This document shows, piece by piece, positions 1 through 12,830 of a DNA stretch of 64,000 nt. The stretch is from Torymus aiolomorphi (Eukaryota; Arthropoda; Insecta; Hymenoptera; Torymidae). Within the stretch, counting starts at the first letter, position 1. Each line of letters begins with the position of its first letter. A program made the position numbers and the translations under genes. The stretch spans positions 61,833,583-61,897,582 of the forward strand of contig CM070874.1 in NCBI GenBank assembly GCA_036365515.1, read 5' to 3'. The notes beneath the pieces were generated by a model. The model searched no databases. It was not told where the DNA came from and saw nothing but the letters and a program-made list of their open reading frames with translations.

Positions 1-385
1 AAACGTTTGACTAGAAATCTGAGAAATTATTACAGTACAATTTTACGCGAAAATAATTAATATTTTATAACTATATACATAAATAACTATTTATATTGTT
101 TTATTAATCAACACGTTCTACCCGTCATTTTATCTAAGTATCTTGTGCTACTTCTAAAGCAAATTATTATACGAGGCAAAATGGAATATATTTAAGATTA
201 GGTCATGTTCATAACAATATTTCAATATTACAAAACTGCACGATATCATGATGATTAATGAAATAAAAAAGTCCAACAATTCGTACTCGAAAAAAATAAT
301 GCACTCTAGCCTTTAATCAGATCCATTAGTTTCATTACTATTACTGACACCCTCGAACTCATTAATAACCAGCCTTAACAACACA
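1..385. other. AT-rich non-coding DNA
   Basis: AT-rich sequence with no reading frame, repeat or RNA signal that I can support. It leads into the first CpG-rich island. Confidence 0.5.
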
Positions 386-900
386 TTGTCTAACCATTCA
401 TTGAAAACAATCACCCAGCCGCACTGCATTATCTCCCAAACCGCTGTTCCACCTTGCCATCGCTCACTCTCGTCAAAACACTCTCGTTCAAACCCACCCT
501 CTCCTCCCTTGCACGAAATACTCGAGGAATTCCGCGCAACTGTATCCCCCGCGCGCTCTCGAGTTAATCATAGCATATAGAGTGAGTGACAGCGTATTAG
601 CCGTTTCAGCGTTCCGCGGAATTAGAATGGAAAAGTTTATTCGCCGGGCGGAGAGTGTCGCGCGACGCGCGATGATCGATCGTCTCTTTCTAGCCACCCG
701 CGTTCGATGCATCGTGCGCCCACAAGATGAAGAGCTCATGCGAGAGAGGCATTTCTTCGGGGGAGAGAAGCAGCAAAATTGGCCGTGATGGATCGACGGG
801 CCGATGAGCAAACACCAACCTGCGGTCCGCCGAAGTCATTGCCCCACGGCCGCGCAGAGTTGAGCGAGTGAATTTTTGGTATATTGCAGTGGTTGAGACG
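386..900. other. CpG-rich island 1, no supported gene
   Basis: GC content and CpG frequency rise sharply here against the AT-rich flanks (for example the CG-rich runs near 650-700). Overlapping short ORFs exist on both strands (68 and 107 codons), but they are the expected by-product of few stop codons in GC-rich DNA and show no domain or splice support. It could be a promoter or enhancer island or an unrecognised 5' exon; the sequence does not decide. Confidence 0.5.
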
Positions 901-1940
901 AGATGGGTGAGGTCAAAAATGAATGGAGTGTTTTGTAGAGGATAGCAATACTTTGATTTTTATTTGTATATGTGTGGGGTGCTGGTATAGGTATGTTTGG
1001 TTTGAAGATCCGTTAACTGTTGGATAACTTTTATAAATTATGTTTTCAAAGATTAATGATTTTTACTGCACTACTTCTTCGTGGAGAATTTCAATTCATG
1101 ACAAATTGTTTTCTGTTAATCAGCCATTCAGATGCTTATTTTCTATTATTTTATTTTATAAAATATAAGTATAGAAGGGTTATCGTATATGGAAAGATTT
1201 TATACCTTATAGAATATTTTCTGATCTGATAGAAACTTTTCCACTTTCAAAATATGGGTAAGAGATATTAAAATGTTTTTATAGAATTTCACTTCATATT
1301 ACGTTTACCATAAACAGATTCAAATCTAAGTTTTAAAATATTTCAATGCATACAATGTACATTCATGGCTTTAATTATTTTTACCGTTTAACTATATAGA
1401 ATCTATTTAGATTTAATAATTATATACATTTTATACTATTCATAAATAATACATATTAGGGACTTCAACAAAATGTTTTATGAAAAGTTTTATAATATAT
1501 ACTATTTTATTTGGTGCACACTGAGCTCAAATTGCGGAAACCTTATCAAAATATCGAGATAAAGTTTGTCTAGACAATATTTTACATCATAGAAACATAA
1601 TTATAATCAGTACGTGTTTGCAAAATTATCTTTGTTCTACTGTATACTGTATAAAAATTTGTAATGTCTTATAATATGAATTTCGTGTCTACCGATGTAT
1701 ACAATATAACTGCTGCAAAAGGGAACATTGTTACCCGTGTATTGTGCGCTAGAAACAAAGATGTCAACTTGCAAGAGAGTTACAGGATAACAAAGAGAAA
1801 AAAAAACATTCTCAAACGCAATGGAACTATGTGCATGCAGCGGACTTGTAGCTACACAAAATTCATGTAACATTTGTCGAAGAAAAAAGAAAGCAGGTAT
1901 CGTTCTGTACTGTACAGGAAAAGGATAAGTGAAAGGAAGA
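901..1940. other. AT-rich spacer, nothing recognised
   Basis: AT-rich DNA with only short chance ORFs. No tRNA, repeat array or conserved motif seen. Confidence 0.5.
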
Positions 1941-2440
1941 AAGAGAAAGGTACGGATACCGCGTGATGAGAAAAAAGACTAGCAAAAAGCTCGCGTGCGC
2001 GCGGCGCTAGACGCGAAGCGAGGATGCGGCAAACGAGAAGAAATAACAAAGGGGGGAAGGGCGAGAGCGAGCAGTAATGAGGATAAGAGTCGTGAAAAAA
2101 CAGACGCGAGGCAACACGAAAACGAGAGGGAGAGGGAGAAAGGTATATCGACTCTCGGGCCGTTATTTTTCTGGACGCGACGAGGGGAAACGGACTGTAG
2201 CAGTTTTCTTCGTTTCTCTTTTTTCGCGGCTTGCTCACGGACGCGCGCTGCACACAACTTCCGCGCCGAGGCACCAACTATTACCGAGATAAAATAAGCG
2301 GAAGAGGCACACGTAGATATTTTGGCAGCAGCCAGGCGAAGTGCGCCTGACGTGAACCTATCGAATTATCGATATGAATGAAATTGGCTCGACGTGAGGT
2401 TCGCGCGAGCGCACCCACGGCTTTGTTGACTCAATTTATG
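1941..2440. other. CpG-rich island 2 with purine-rich strand
   Basis: The plus strand is strongly purine-rich (GAGAGGGAGAGG-like tracts around 2,120-2,140) and CpG-rich around 1,990-2,280. The 141-codon minus-strand ORF here is Ser/Leu/Phe-rich low complexity produced by the purine tract and is not called as a gene. GAGA tracts of this type bind GAGA-factor-like proteins in insects, so a regulatory role is possible but inferred. Confidence 0.5.
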
Positions 2441-3040
2441 TGCCACTCCACTCCGTAGAAATGTGTTTTTAATAGATATAGTCGTTATATTGTGTAGCTT
2501 TAATTTGTAAATGTTGTTTATATAGTGATCTCAATTTATATAGTAAACTCATAATAACAAATTAGTAAAGTCCTGTAATCATTTTTAACATATTGCGTAC
2601 AAGATTTTGACTATAATTTAACAGAGGAGAATTCTGGGAAAAGGTTGCTTTATATTATATATTACGAACATATTTAAGCTTTGAATTTTTTAAAAGAGTG
2701 GAACTAATAAAGATGCGAAATATACTTCAAAGCTTATAAAATTGAATCGAATATTAAAAAAATCAGAGTAGATGAAAGAAGAGTACATAGTCGGGCACCG
2801 ACTTTTATTTGGCTTTTTATAATTATTCTTTTCAAATGTACAAAATTATGTTTTAACTGTGCAAATTATTATAAAAATTACTTTTCTCTTAAATGTTATG
2901 ATTACTTTTGCTGAAAGTAAGTACAGCCATATCACCAAAACGGCTGAAAATTATGGAGATCCAAAAGAGTTGTGCAAAAAAGAAAATTATAATATAAAAT
3001 TATTTTCAGTTTGCTTTTCAAAAAACAAAGAATCAAACAA
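2441..3040. other. AT-rich spacer, nothing recognised
   Basis: AT-rich DNA without supported features. A 142-codon plus-strand ORF begins at 2,859 and runs into the next island, but its composition changes abruptly at the island edge and no domain is visible. Confidence 0.5.
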
Positions 3041-3830
3041 CCTTGCCATCCCTCCAACGTCGTGCTTCTCCGTCCGTTTCACTACACTCAATAACAAGCC
3101 GTTGCTCCGTAAAATGTTCCTTCAAACGCGCGCTCGCGTCTCTCCACCCCTTGACTTTTCCCGCACGCGTGTATATACCTACTCTCGCACACACGACGTT
3201 TGGAAGCGCAGTGGCACAGCCCCTTTATTTACCATTTCAATCAGAGAGACCAGCCACGGCGGCGGCAGCGTCAGCGTAAAGAAGTAACGAGCCAGGAAGA
3301 AATAATTCAATCAGCCGCGCGCCCGCTGATAAAAAGACCCATTTCGCCGCGCCGCCGCGAGCGCGAAATTCAATATCGGTCCGGGCATTTTCCTCGCGGA
3401 GCCTCGTTCTAGCTCCTCTCTCGCGCTCTTTCTCTTATTGTTAGACTCGCACTCGCGCGGTATCGTCTCTGTGAAAGTCGGGGAGAAAATGCGAGAGAGA
3501 ATAAGGTAAGACTCAAGGAGGAAAATAAGACCGGAGAGAAGAGAATATAATGACGCGACGACGTAAATGCGTCTTCGCGCGCGCGAGCAAAGGATACGAG
3601 AGAGCGAGTCCATTATGATTTTCCAAGCTCGCATGTGTGGGTGTGTGCTCGCGCGAGAGGAAATCACGAGTTTCTCTCTTTCCACCTACTCGCCAACCCC
3701 CTCGCACGGCTTTCTTTTCATTTTCTCGTTAGTTAATGCGCCCGTTGCATGCTCGCCGCCGATAATGGCGCCAAAGCGGGGGATGCTATAGTCGCCGCTT
3801 TCGTTTTCTCTTTCGCATACGTGTGCGGGT
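3041..3830. other. CpG-rich island 3
   Basis: CpG-rich island with short GAGA tracts and alternating CG steps (3,130-3,160 and 3,570-3,660). Several ORFs of 60-125 codons overlap on both strands without any recognisable domain; none is called. Confidence 0.5.
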
Positions 3831-4240
3831 ATAGCATAGGGAGGATAGAGGAGAGGAAAATATACTGCAGTCCTTTCCGAGAAATGTGGAATGAATGGGG
3901 CTGTGATGATATTGAACGAGAGACGAGGTCGTTCGTAGAAATGTGTATAACGGTTGTCGAATTATTCTCGATAGACGAAAATGTAAACGATCTTCTGGGA
4001 TTTAGGTGGAATTCACCGCAGAATAACGTCAAACAGGTCAGCATTTGACATAAGGTGATAATTTATCGTAACAAATGCACCTTTCTTAATCTTAAATTGT
4101 CTCACAAAATAATTTTTCAAACATTGCGATCTTTATTAGCCTATACCCACGTAATATCACGTTTCAGCCCCGCATATTTCAAGTTCGCGTAATTAGTATC
4201 ATGTTACCTGGAACTTCATAATCTCCAACTTAACCACGCG

Positions 4241-4745
4241 GCTCGACGTAGCGCGTGATACTCCTTCTTTCTTCCAGCGGTGTTGCGGCATCCCTTGTAA
4301 ATACATTATCCTCGTCGAGGCTCGATGAAGGGAAGGAAGGGAAGAGCAGACGGCCAAGGAGTCTTTCTCTACTTCGTTAAGCTTCGCGGGCGGATGTGTG
4401 ATGTTGTTCCCGAAGCGGAAGAGAAACAGCCGAGGCGCTTTTGCAGGGAGCTTTTCTTGCCTCGAGCTCCTTTTTTCGCGGCGCGCGCGCTAGTTACGTG
4501 ACGTAATTACTTTGCTATAAAAGGGAGTCTTTAGTGCTTCTTGCGCTCTCGCCCTCTATACCTACCTCCCTTGGCCGTCCTTGGGATTATTCGAGTTTAA
4601 ATGAAATTTCGTTCTTTATAATGAGAACGCATAATGAAGTTCTCTCCCGGCGCGGTGTATATATCTCAGCGACGACGCGACGCCCCCCGTTCCGCGCATT
4701 CTTCATTAAGGACATTGGATTTACTTGCTGCGGGGCTGAGAGTTG
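4241..4745. other. CpG-rich island 4 with a TATA/CRE-like core
   Basis: GC-rich island following AT-rich DNA (3,831-4,240, in which I see nothing). It contains a CRE-like octamer and a consensus TATA box listed separately. A 70-codon ORF follows the TATA box, but its in-frame ATG lies near the middle and no domain is visible. Confidence 0.45.
4499..4523 (+). promoter_or_regulatory. Possible core promoter: CRE-like site plus TATA box
   Basis: TGACGTAA at 4,499-4,506 is a CRE/ATF-like octamer, and TATAAAAG at 4,516-4,523 is a perfect TATA-box consensus. They lie 9 bp apart at the edge of a CpG-rich island. A start site would be expected about 25-30 bp downstream, near 4,545-4,550, where there is no clear TCAGT initiator. 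No downstream gene is recognised, so the promoter call is tentative. Confidence 0.3.
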
Positions 4746-5379
4746 ACACCTTGAGATATTCGGGACATTTTAAATGGTTTAGATAAGGCGCTGAAAAATG
4801 TAGCAGTACGGAGTTAAATGAGTTTGCCCTTAATACCGTTACCAAATGGTTGTTTGGGAATGACTTAAAATACTTATCTCGAAAATATATTGTGCGTTCA
4901 GTTTTTTCATTATTCAAACGAATATACCAATTAAAATTTTGACTTTTTGTACAATAATGCAACATAATACAAATGTACGCGCATATCAGAGCATATATAT
5001 GCGAGATTAAGTATACAACATCAATATACATAAATCAAAAGGTATTTAAATTATTTATGAAAGTTGTAAAATGAGGCGAAAATAAATTGAAGCATTAAAA
5101 ATCATAAGTGATTTAATATGCAAGGCCCTATATGAATTGATTAATAAATTTATTAAAAACATTTGATATGAATTACGAAGACGATTTTTTTTTAATTTTA
5201 AGAAAATTTTCGATTTATGTAAACGAAATATATTGAAAAGATTTAGTTTTTCAAACATAATACGTTTTCTAATAAATTGCATGCGGCTCAGACAGAAATT
5301 TCAGTTAGAAAAACAGTCTCTGGATCCGATTGTCCAGGAATAAATAAAGCCAAAGAACGGTGCAAATACTCACCACACC

Positions 5380-5880
5380 ATTTGGAATCCCCGATACCCC
5401 GTCGCTCTTCCATTCCCCCGTGTTTCTTCATCCAAACTTTGAGCTTTTGTCTGCAGCCAGCGCATATTCTTTCCACTCCCCCTCACCTATCCTCCCCTTT
5501 CTCATTTTCCCTTTTGAATGCCCTCCTCTTCTCTCATCGAACTTAAAAAGTCCGATGGAGGGCACCGGCCGCATAAGCAGGCCGGGCCTCTCGCGCGCTC
5601 CCTATAGCTCTCTAGCTATGCAATTTCCGCGAACGACCTACTTTCGGCCAATGTCGCGGGCGGCTATATACGCAGAGAGGCCGAAAAACATTGCGTTCAG
5701 CCATTCTGGCACTTTCATCAGGCTCGCGATGAACTGCACGCCGGGAGAATAAAGCGACCACGTGAGCGCATATATCGATTCGCCCGATCGCGATTTCGAT
5801 TTACCGGTGGGAAAAAGGCCTTTGCTCATACTTTCGCTACGCTGAATACGTTAACGGGGAGGCCGGCGTGATTGCGCTAT
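5380..5880. other. CpG-rich island 5
   Basis: Pyrimidine-rich tract (5,390-5,540), then CpG-rich sequence to about 5,860. The AT-rich DNA before it (4,746-5,379) holds nothing I recognise. The 130-codon plus ORF is proline/serine-rich low complexity from the C/T tract and is not called. Confidence 0.5.
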
Positions 5881-7092
5881 TTCGGGTGAAAATACAGAAT
5901 GGAAAATCGATGCGTGTTATTTTATATAGAGTTTCGGGGTTATCTGTTTGTTTTGGCCGAAGTGGTCGATGTAATTACTTTTTTGAATTTTTTTGCGGAA
6001 TGTACGTTGTTCGTTTTTCTGATGAAAATTTTATCGAAACATTTTGGGAATTTGAATATTAAATGTAAATATAGTAGGGGAGACCCGATCAAAATAGTAC
6101 GCTTAAGGAAAAAGGATAATAAACCGAATTTTATAAACAAAACATATATTATTACAAAAATAACACCCATAAAGGTTTTACCAATTCACAAAAAAGAACG
6201 TATTTTTTGATGGGCAGAAAAGTCGGGCGGGCGGTATGGAACACCTCTCGAATCCTCATAGGAGTCATAAATACCTTTTCACAGCCTTTTAATAATACAC
6301 AGATTTTATGAGCAAAAGTTAAACTAAAAATATAAAAAGAATTCCGCGATATTTTTTTTTTCAAAATAACTATGTACATGAATGAATAACTCAATTTTAA
6401 TAATGGCATCTTCAAATATAGACCAATAACAATATCCCTACAAAAGTTGAACTAATTCATCGAATGTAGAAATTGTAAATCGATATTTGTACTTACTTTA
6501 ATTTTGTATAATACTCCTGCCTTATCGACATGGGCGCCCAATGAATACTATCCTGCAGTTAACAATGATCTTATCTATTGATTGTCACTGTTATTTCACC
6601 CCCATCTATTTTAATATCCGAGAAAATTTTGTGTCCCATTATGATTGCGCCTTGTCTATAATCTTATAGTCATTTTTGAGAGGGTAAAAAAGCTTTTTCA
6701 ATCAATACAGTCACTTAAGAAGACAGTAATCATATTTTTGACATAAAATTTTTATAAAGTAGTAGAAAATTGTACAACTTAGGGCAGTTATATTTTACAT
6801 TATTTCTTTTGACAGAGTCCCTAAACGGTGTAATTGGCTAATCGGTTAGATAATTACGTACACTAGTAGGTAAATAGTTTAGGTACCAAATTCACAAGCA
6901 ATTACTTCTTCGATAAAGCCTTCAACTGGAAGAAATTTATTTCCTCCAGTATTAAGATCTGAAAATAATTTGTTTTGAGTTTGTACTTGTCTGTTCAGTA
7001 TAAATACTCAACAATGTAACTAGAAGATAATTTTTCATTTGCTTTTTTCGGAGTTAAAAAATGTTGATTCCTTCAAAAGCTATAATAGTTTA
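5881..7092. other. AT-rich spacer, nothing recognised
   Basis: Long AT-rich stretch with only chance ORFs (up to 103 codons). No terminal repeats, tandem arrays or RNA genes seen. Confidence 0.5.
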
Positions 7093-7255
7093 AAAGGACC
7101 CCGCACACAATGTATGGAAAATAATCATACGGTCAAATTAGATCAAACTTGGGGAAAAGATAGATCTTGAGGTCCTGAACAAAAGTTCTCATGGGCAAAA
7201 CCCTCCAAAATTTGACCGGATGATTTTTTTCCATACATTGTGTGCGAGGTCCTTT
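7093..7255. mobile_element. 163-bp MITE with ~48-bp terminal inverted repeats
   Basis: The left end AAAGGACCCCGCACACAATG is mirrored at the right end (CATTGTGTGCGAGGTCCTTT) with only small mismatches. The symmetry continues inward to about 7,141 and back from about 7,207 through the shared ATCATxCGGTCAAATT block. Size, long inverted ends and lack of coding capacity are typical of a MITE. The target duplication is unclear (A or TA), so the superfamily is not assigned. Confidence 0.7.
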
Positions 7256-8750
7256 AGCGTCGAAAAAACATAAAAACACGCCGATGCTGGAGCTGATAAT
7301 TTCTATCTGCTTATTTTTATTCTTTTCCGACGTTTAGATTTAAATTTTATTGCTCAGTGGCTATTCTTATTGCAATATGTTTCTCTACTTAAGGCCTCCA
7401 ATTTGGCCCTTTCTTTTGAAAAAAGATTTGCAAACAATTATTATTGTATACTATAAACTTCAATTTTTATAAAGTCCAATGATTGATTGATTGTTTCTTC
7501 ATCTAAAATAATAAAAAGTCAATGTAATTAAGAATTTTATAATTATTAATAAATATTGACTTAAAAAACAGACAATCTTAATTCATTACTTACAATATGT
7601 TGGTTGTCAACGTCTTCCATTTACTCCTCTTTTTCATGAGAGTCTCGTAACGATTTCATCCACATTATCTTATTATTAATATTTCCTGATTAAGTATAGA
7701 AGGATCTATTGCAAAATCGTTGTATATCTCGTTCCGCATATTTCAACATTTCCGTATTATTGAAATCAATATTTTTATCCCTCGGTTAGTAAATAATCGG
7801 TACTTTTCCGTCAGCTCTGATGTATTGTAATATTTAAAAACAAATATTCGCCAACTCTTCCGCCTCTGAAAAGTAAATTTGTCAATAAATAAAAAAATAA
7901 AAATTGAATAAAATATATTTGTCTTAATATTTTTCAAAATAGTATTTAAAACTATTTATTATCTATTTAAAAGCTTTAAAATCATTATTTTCTTGATAGT
8001 TTCTTGAAAAATTTCAATGTCTGTTCATGATTTTCCAATTATAATTCATGGTATGAGAGAGACGAGAAAACCTGCGTGAAAGTTATGCTTAAAAATAGTT
8101 CTTTTATTATTTTGGAAAAATGGCTACTGCCGCCAACACCTATAGTAATGCTAAAAGAAGGTGAAGGATACAAGTTGTCCTTCCCCAGTCAATTAGGGTT
8201 TACTAGTTGGTACTGCTGAAGATAGAGGGTTACTTTTCTTTATAAGAGGGTTACTCTTCTTCATAAGTGGGTTACTCTTATTCACTATTGCTAACAATAA
8301 GTCGAGTATCGGGTTCCAATAGGGCAGCACGCTCTGAGTGTGGGGTTTGGCCGACTAATATAACATATCATTCAAATTGTAATGCTCACGAAGTTAATTA
8401 TTATAAACTCAAATTTACATATAGTGTATAAATATTTATAAATATTTTTATTTTAAATGATATTTTTTAAGTTAAATTGTATTCTCTTCAATAAGAAACG
8501 AACTAAAAATTGTATTCCTGTTCAATTTCACTAATTTCCTATCCAGTTTACACAAGTTAACTCTATCAATACAGTGAGATACAGTTATTGACGAGAAGGA
8601 AAATATTGTTGCTATACATTGAGCAAACTTCATTTAATGAACTTTCGTATCTCGACCGAAAGCAATAACAGACTGGTAGATAAACCCCCGTAGTTGAGTA
8701 CCACAACGCGAATAAAACTCTCCATTATACTTCTTAATTTCAGCAGTTTA
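7256..8750. other. AT-rich spacer with a small tandem repeat
   Basis: Mostly featureless AT-rich DNA. At about 8,222-8,285 a ~21-bp unit built on GGGTTACTCTT occurs three times in a row. Confidence 0.5.
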
Positions 8751-8800
8751 AACATACTCGACGAGCGCAAAAATTCAATTTAAGACTTGGGGTGCGCAGG

Positions 8801-8837
<37 letters not shown>

Positions 8838-9136
8838 GCTTCCACTTGAGATTTTGCCCGCACCGCGTGCAAAGGGGAGGGGAAAAGAAAAGAGCGAAAC
8901 GCGCGTAGCGCAAAGTTGCAAAAAATTGAGAGAGGGAGAAAGAGAGAGACAGAGGAAAGCAAGTCGGAAAATGAGCTTCACAGCGGTTTTCTTCGGGCTG
9001 CGAATATATATATACGTGTATGTGCGTGCAAAAGAGAGCTGGTATAAGAAAGAAAGAGAACGAGAAATAGCCAAAGCCGAACGACGCTGAAAGGCTCGAG
9101 GGCGCGAGAAAGAACCTTGTAAGTCTCTCTCTTTCT

Positions 9137-9183
<47 letters not shown>

Positions 9184-9600
9184 ACTTGCACGCGCGCGCA
9201 GTCCGAATGAAAAGGTTGTCAGGGGCGCGTAACAGTGCGCGGGGGCGCGAAAGAACTTTTTCGACGCTGTATTAGTAATAGGTGGCGAGCAAAACTAACC
9301 TGAATGGACGTGTCGCCGACGCGTGCGCACGTTTTTCTCACTCTCTCTCCCTCTTTTTAAAGGGAAAAAAGAACTGCGCCAACCCGTAAACCCGATATAT
9401 ATCTTTCGATCGTATATATAGAGCTCGTTGGAAAGGGAGAGGAAATGCTTTCGTATTGTATTTTCGTTCCGGACCGAATCGTGACTGGAAAATTATTTTT
9501 CGCGCCTCTCGTGCGAAAGCAGAGTTGACCAGTGTGTATGCTACTGCATAGTATACGTGTATGTGTAGCGAATTTTTGCGAGCTCGCAGGGGTGAAATGT
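8751..9600. other. CpG-rich island 6 with microsatellites
   Basis: CpG-rich island with a (CT)n tract at about 8,801-8,840 and a compound (CT)n-(AC)n tract at 9,124-9,178. Long low-complexity ORFs read through these tracts on the minus strand and are artefacts. A 84-codon minus ORF (9,357-9,611) has no recognised domain. Confidence 0.5.
9124..9178. repeat. (CT)n-(AC)n microsatellite
   Basis: About 27 bp of CT-rich tract is followed by 14 AC units with almost no interruption. Confidence 0.9.
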
Positions 9601-10390
9601 TTTTCGGCCATTCAGAGTGTATGATTGATTCTGTTTTGTTGTTTGTTATTTTCTTTTTTTTTTTGGTATTTTCCGAATATATGCATTTTGTAAATGAAAT
9701 ATAATATAAAGGTTATTGCATTGTTTCATTAAATTAAATATTATTTGTATTTATTTTAGTAATTAAAAAAAATTTATGTTGACATTTAATGCAGCGTAAA
9801 AATATTAGAATAGACCTTCTTAATGGTACTTTTCTGAAAATCATACTAAATACATATTATGGCTAACGTGAAATGGAGAGAAACTTTCGTAACGATATCG
9901 AGTAAACTATATATTAAGTAACTTATCATCCCTTATTTATAAATGAATTCATCCAATGAAATACTGGGATTTTGGTAACAAATTATTCAAAATTAGAATA
10001 TATAATTTGAGAAACATCTGCGGAAAAGATGACGGTAACTGTTATAACAAGGATGGCAGGTTGTCGTGAGTATTTCACAAAAAAATAAGTTTCCAAATAA
10101 GAGAGCTAAATCTGGTTCAGTTCGATTAAACCGCTTATGTCAAACTGATTTTGAAGGAGACATTTATAAGTTCAACATATCATCCAAGTCATTTACCGCA
10201 ATTAAACCATTATTAAATTATCAATTATTGGCATAAGATGAATTGTCAAAATTTGTATTATTCTCATATCCAAGAATAGTTTAAATACGAAATTTGACGA
10301 AATATCAGAATCATGAACCTCTACACGAGTTCACAAAATAATTATATCTAATATTCCTTCCTCAAATACCGAATGAACCCGGCTCCATTC
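9601..10390. other. AT-rich spacer, nothing recognised
   Basis: AT-rich sequence without supported features. Confidence 0.5.
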
Positions 10391-11110
10391 GACAAAAAAA
10401 AAGGGAAGGATGCGTTTGCTCGATGTTCCCCCAATAAGTACTCACTCGCAGTGCTCTTTTAGCGCATGCGTTACAAAACACGCATGCATATGCATCGCGC
10501 TACACGTGGAAATTACGTCCGTCGCGGTCTCCCCCCTGGGAGCGTACGAGCGCGGAGAGTATATAGGGACGCGACAGCGGCGGCTGCGCTGCATCGTCTA
10601 TGACTGAAATTATGCAATCGAAAGACACAATGCCGGCAACTATTATGTAACACTAGAAGCGAACGCGCGCGCCTGGCTAACTTCCGAACAATAGATACGC
10701 CGGGCTATGACAATGCAGCCGCGGTGGCGGCGGCAGCGGCCCTCTTCAGCTCTCCCGCCGCCCCCGCGTAAACTTGTCATCCCGGTGCACTGGGGGAGAG
10801 AGCTTTTACGATTCCCTCTCTCTCTGTAACCGTTGCCGCGGCGACCCTCCTCGAGAGAGTGTTTTTATTCTTTGGTCTCTCTCTCTCTCTCGCACTGCTC
10901 TAAGGTCGAGTGAAAAAAAGACGTCGCCGCGCGGAGTGAGCGAACGGAGAAATGTTGAGAGAGTACGCGCGCAAAAAATTCAAGAGAGAGAGAGAGAGAG
11001 AGCTCGCCCGCTCGCGAGGGCTGTTGAGTTTAACTGTTTTGGCGAGATAAAGGCGAAGTTTGCGTTGAGGAGGAGAGAGCGGCTGGAGGAGTGAGCGAAA
11101 AAGCTTTCTG
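10391..11110. other. CpG-rich island 7
   Basis: CpG-rich island with GCC/GGC trinucleotide runs at 10,718-10,770, (CT)n at about 10,877-10,892 and (GA)n at about 10,983-11,002. Its edges are sharp against AT-rich DNA on both sides. A 106-codon plus ORF crosses the GA tract and is not called. Confidence 0.5.
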
Positions 11111-12380
11111 CGAGCGGCCGGCGAATGTACTGTTTAGCGAGTTGTTGGTTTTCTTTATAGCTCGCGATTTAACAAAGTAATTGTTTTTTCGCAAATCCAG
11201 CAGCGCAAAGTGGAGTTAAAGTTTCGGGCGTTAAGAGAGACTCGTAAAAGTGGAAGAATTAGAGAATTTGAGTGAAGCAATAGGTCGTATTTGTTGAGAT
11301 GTGGCGTATAAAAAAAGATTAGTGTTTCAACTAATTTTACAAACATTTTTGAGTGTTTGTTGAGTGTAGATCTACTAAACTGGTGTAATTTAAGAAATAA
11401 TTTTGGCAAACTTGATGACTAAATAAGGCTATATTATCAAGAATTTCATCTGGATTATTAAAAATTGTGATAATGTTTGTATTGTATTTATTTTTATCAA
11501 GCTATAGATATCTGACAATGTCGAATTTCCGAAATTTGGATTATGTATTATGATCAAAGGGTATATGTACGCTTATCTTAAATAAAGAGTATAGTTAAAA
11601 ATGATGCGTGACAATTCATACACCATTTATTCTGAAAAATCATTCAAATTGTATTCTTCCTAATTTTAAAATGTCAAGAGACGGTTACAGAACATTTTAA
11701 AATATTTTGCTATTGTACAAAATAACAAAATACTACAGCTTAAGAAATTAGAGACTTTAAGCCTTTTGAAGTAATATATTCACATTTATATTGTTTATTT
11801 TATTTATATTTAAGATTTATTGGATAAACTACTTTTATAGTGAAGAGAGGTGAAAGTTGTCTTAAATATATAAACGGTTACAAGTCAATTAACTCTATTT
11901 GAATGGTAACAACACGACAAAATGAGATTTAAAATAAACTAATAGATATAATCAATTAAAATTTGAATGCTTTACTTTAAAAAATACATTTGTGTTTAAC
12001 GGAGTGTATAGAAAAATATGTTCACTATGCCTTCTGTAGTATATTAACATTCGTTGATGATTGTAAAAAAATGACTAACACAACTTAAATTTACTCTTCT
12101 ATTTGAATAACTTTTAATCCATAAATGTATCTTATATTTTAACTTTAATAATTTTAAACATGATTAATTGCAAACATAATTTTATAATAACTAAAATTTG
12201 AGCTGCAGAAAATTAAAATTTATAGTAGGATTTGTAAAAATTAAAGACATCAGAAAAATAAAATGTGGTAAATTTCTCAATATTTAAAACTTTGCATAAT
12301 AGGGTAGACCTATTTCTGAGAAATCATGTTTTTATCAACATTTCTTTCTGAAAAAAAAGAAACTTTTTGACTGCTGTGCG
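11111..12380. other. AT-rich spacer, nothing recognised
   Basis: AT-rich throughout; no coding, repeat or RNA feature supported. Confidence 0.5.
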
Positions 12381-12734
12381 TGAACATCTAAGTTGAATAA
12401 TGCGCTACAACCCCGAGTGAAAAGGGTGGAAAGGACAAATAAGAAACGAGATTTTCTCGTTTTTCCCTCTCTTTTCCTCGCGCGCTCTCTCTCTCGTTGC
12501 CGTGGATATAAAGCGAGAAGTACGAAACTTCGCATGAAAACAGGGAAAGAAGTATACAATTGCATGAGAAATGACTAAACGAAAGAGGTCGCAACAAAAC
12601 TTGAGAAACAATGGACGTGAGTCGCTGCCACCGTTGCGAAACGTCACCAGGAAAACGGCCATTCTTGTAACCGTAGTAGCAGGTGAAAAGGGAGCGCGCG
12701 CAACCCCCGCAGCGAAAGAAGCCACTTCCTTCTC

Positions 12735-12771
<37 letters not shown>

Positions 12772-12830
12772 ACTCGTGTATTACTTTACCGACTTTTGTA
12801 TTTCGCAAAGCGCGAAACAAGCGTGTGCGC
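12381..12830. other. CpG-rich island 8 with (CT)n
   Basis: GC-rich island containing a (CT)n tract at about 12,735-12,768. ORFs of 118 and 122 codons on opposite strands overlap across this tract and encode Ser-Leu or Arg-Glu runs; they are not called. Confidence 0.5.

Noticed and set aside
8740..9183. 147-codon ORF with RERERER and VCVCVC runs, and similar ORFs at 12,405, 34,642, 39,205, 46,662 and 53,485
   Set aside because: Direct translation of GA, CT, AC or TA microsatellites.
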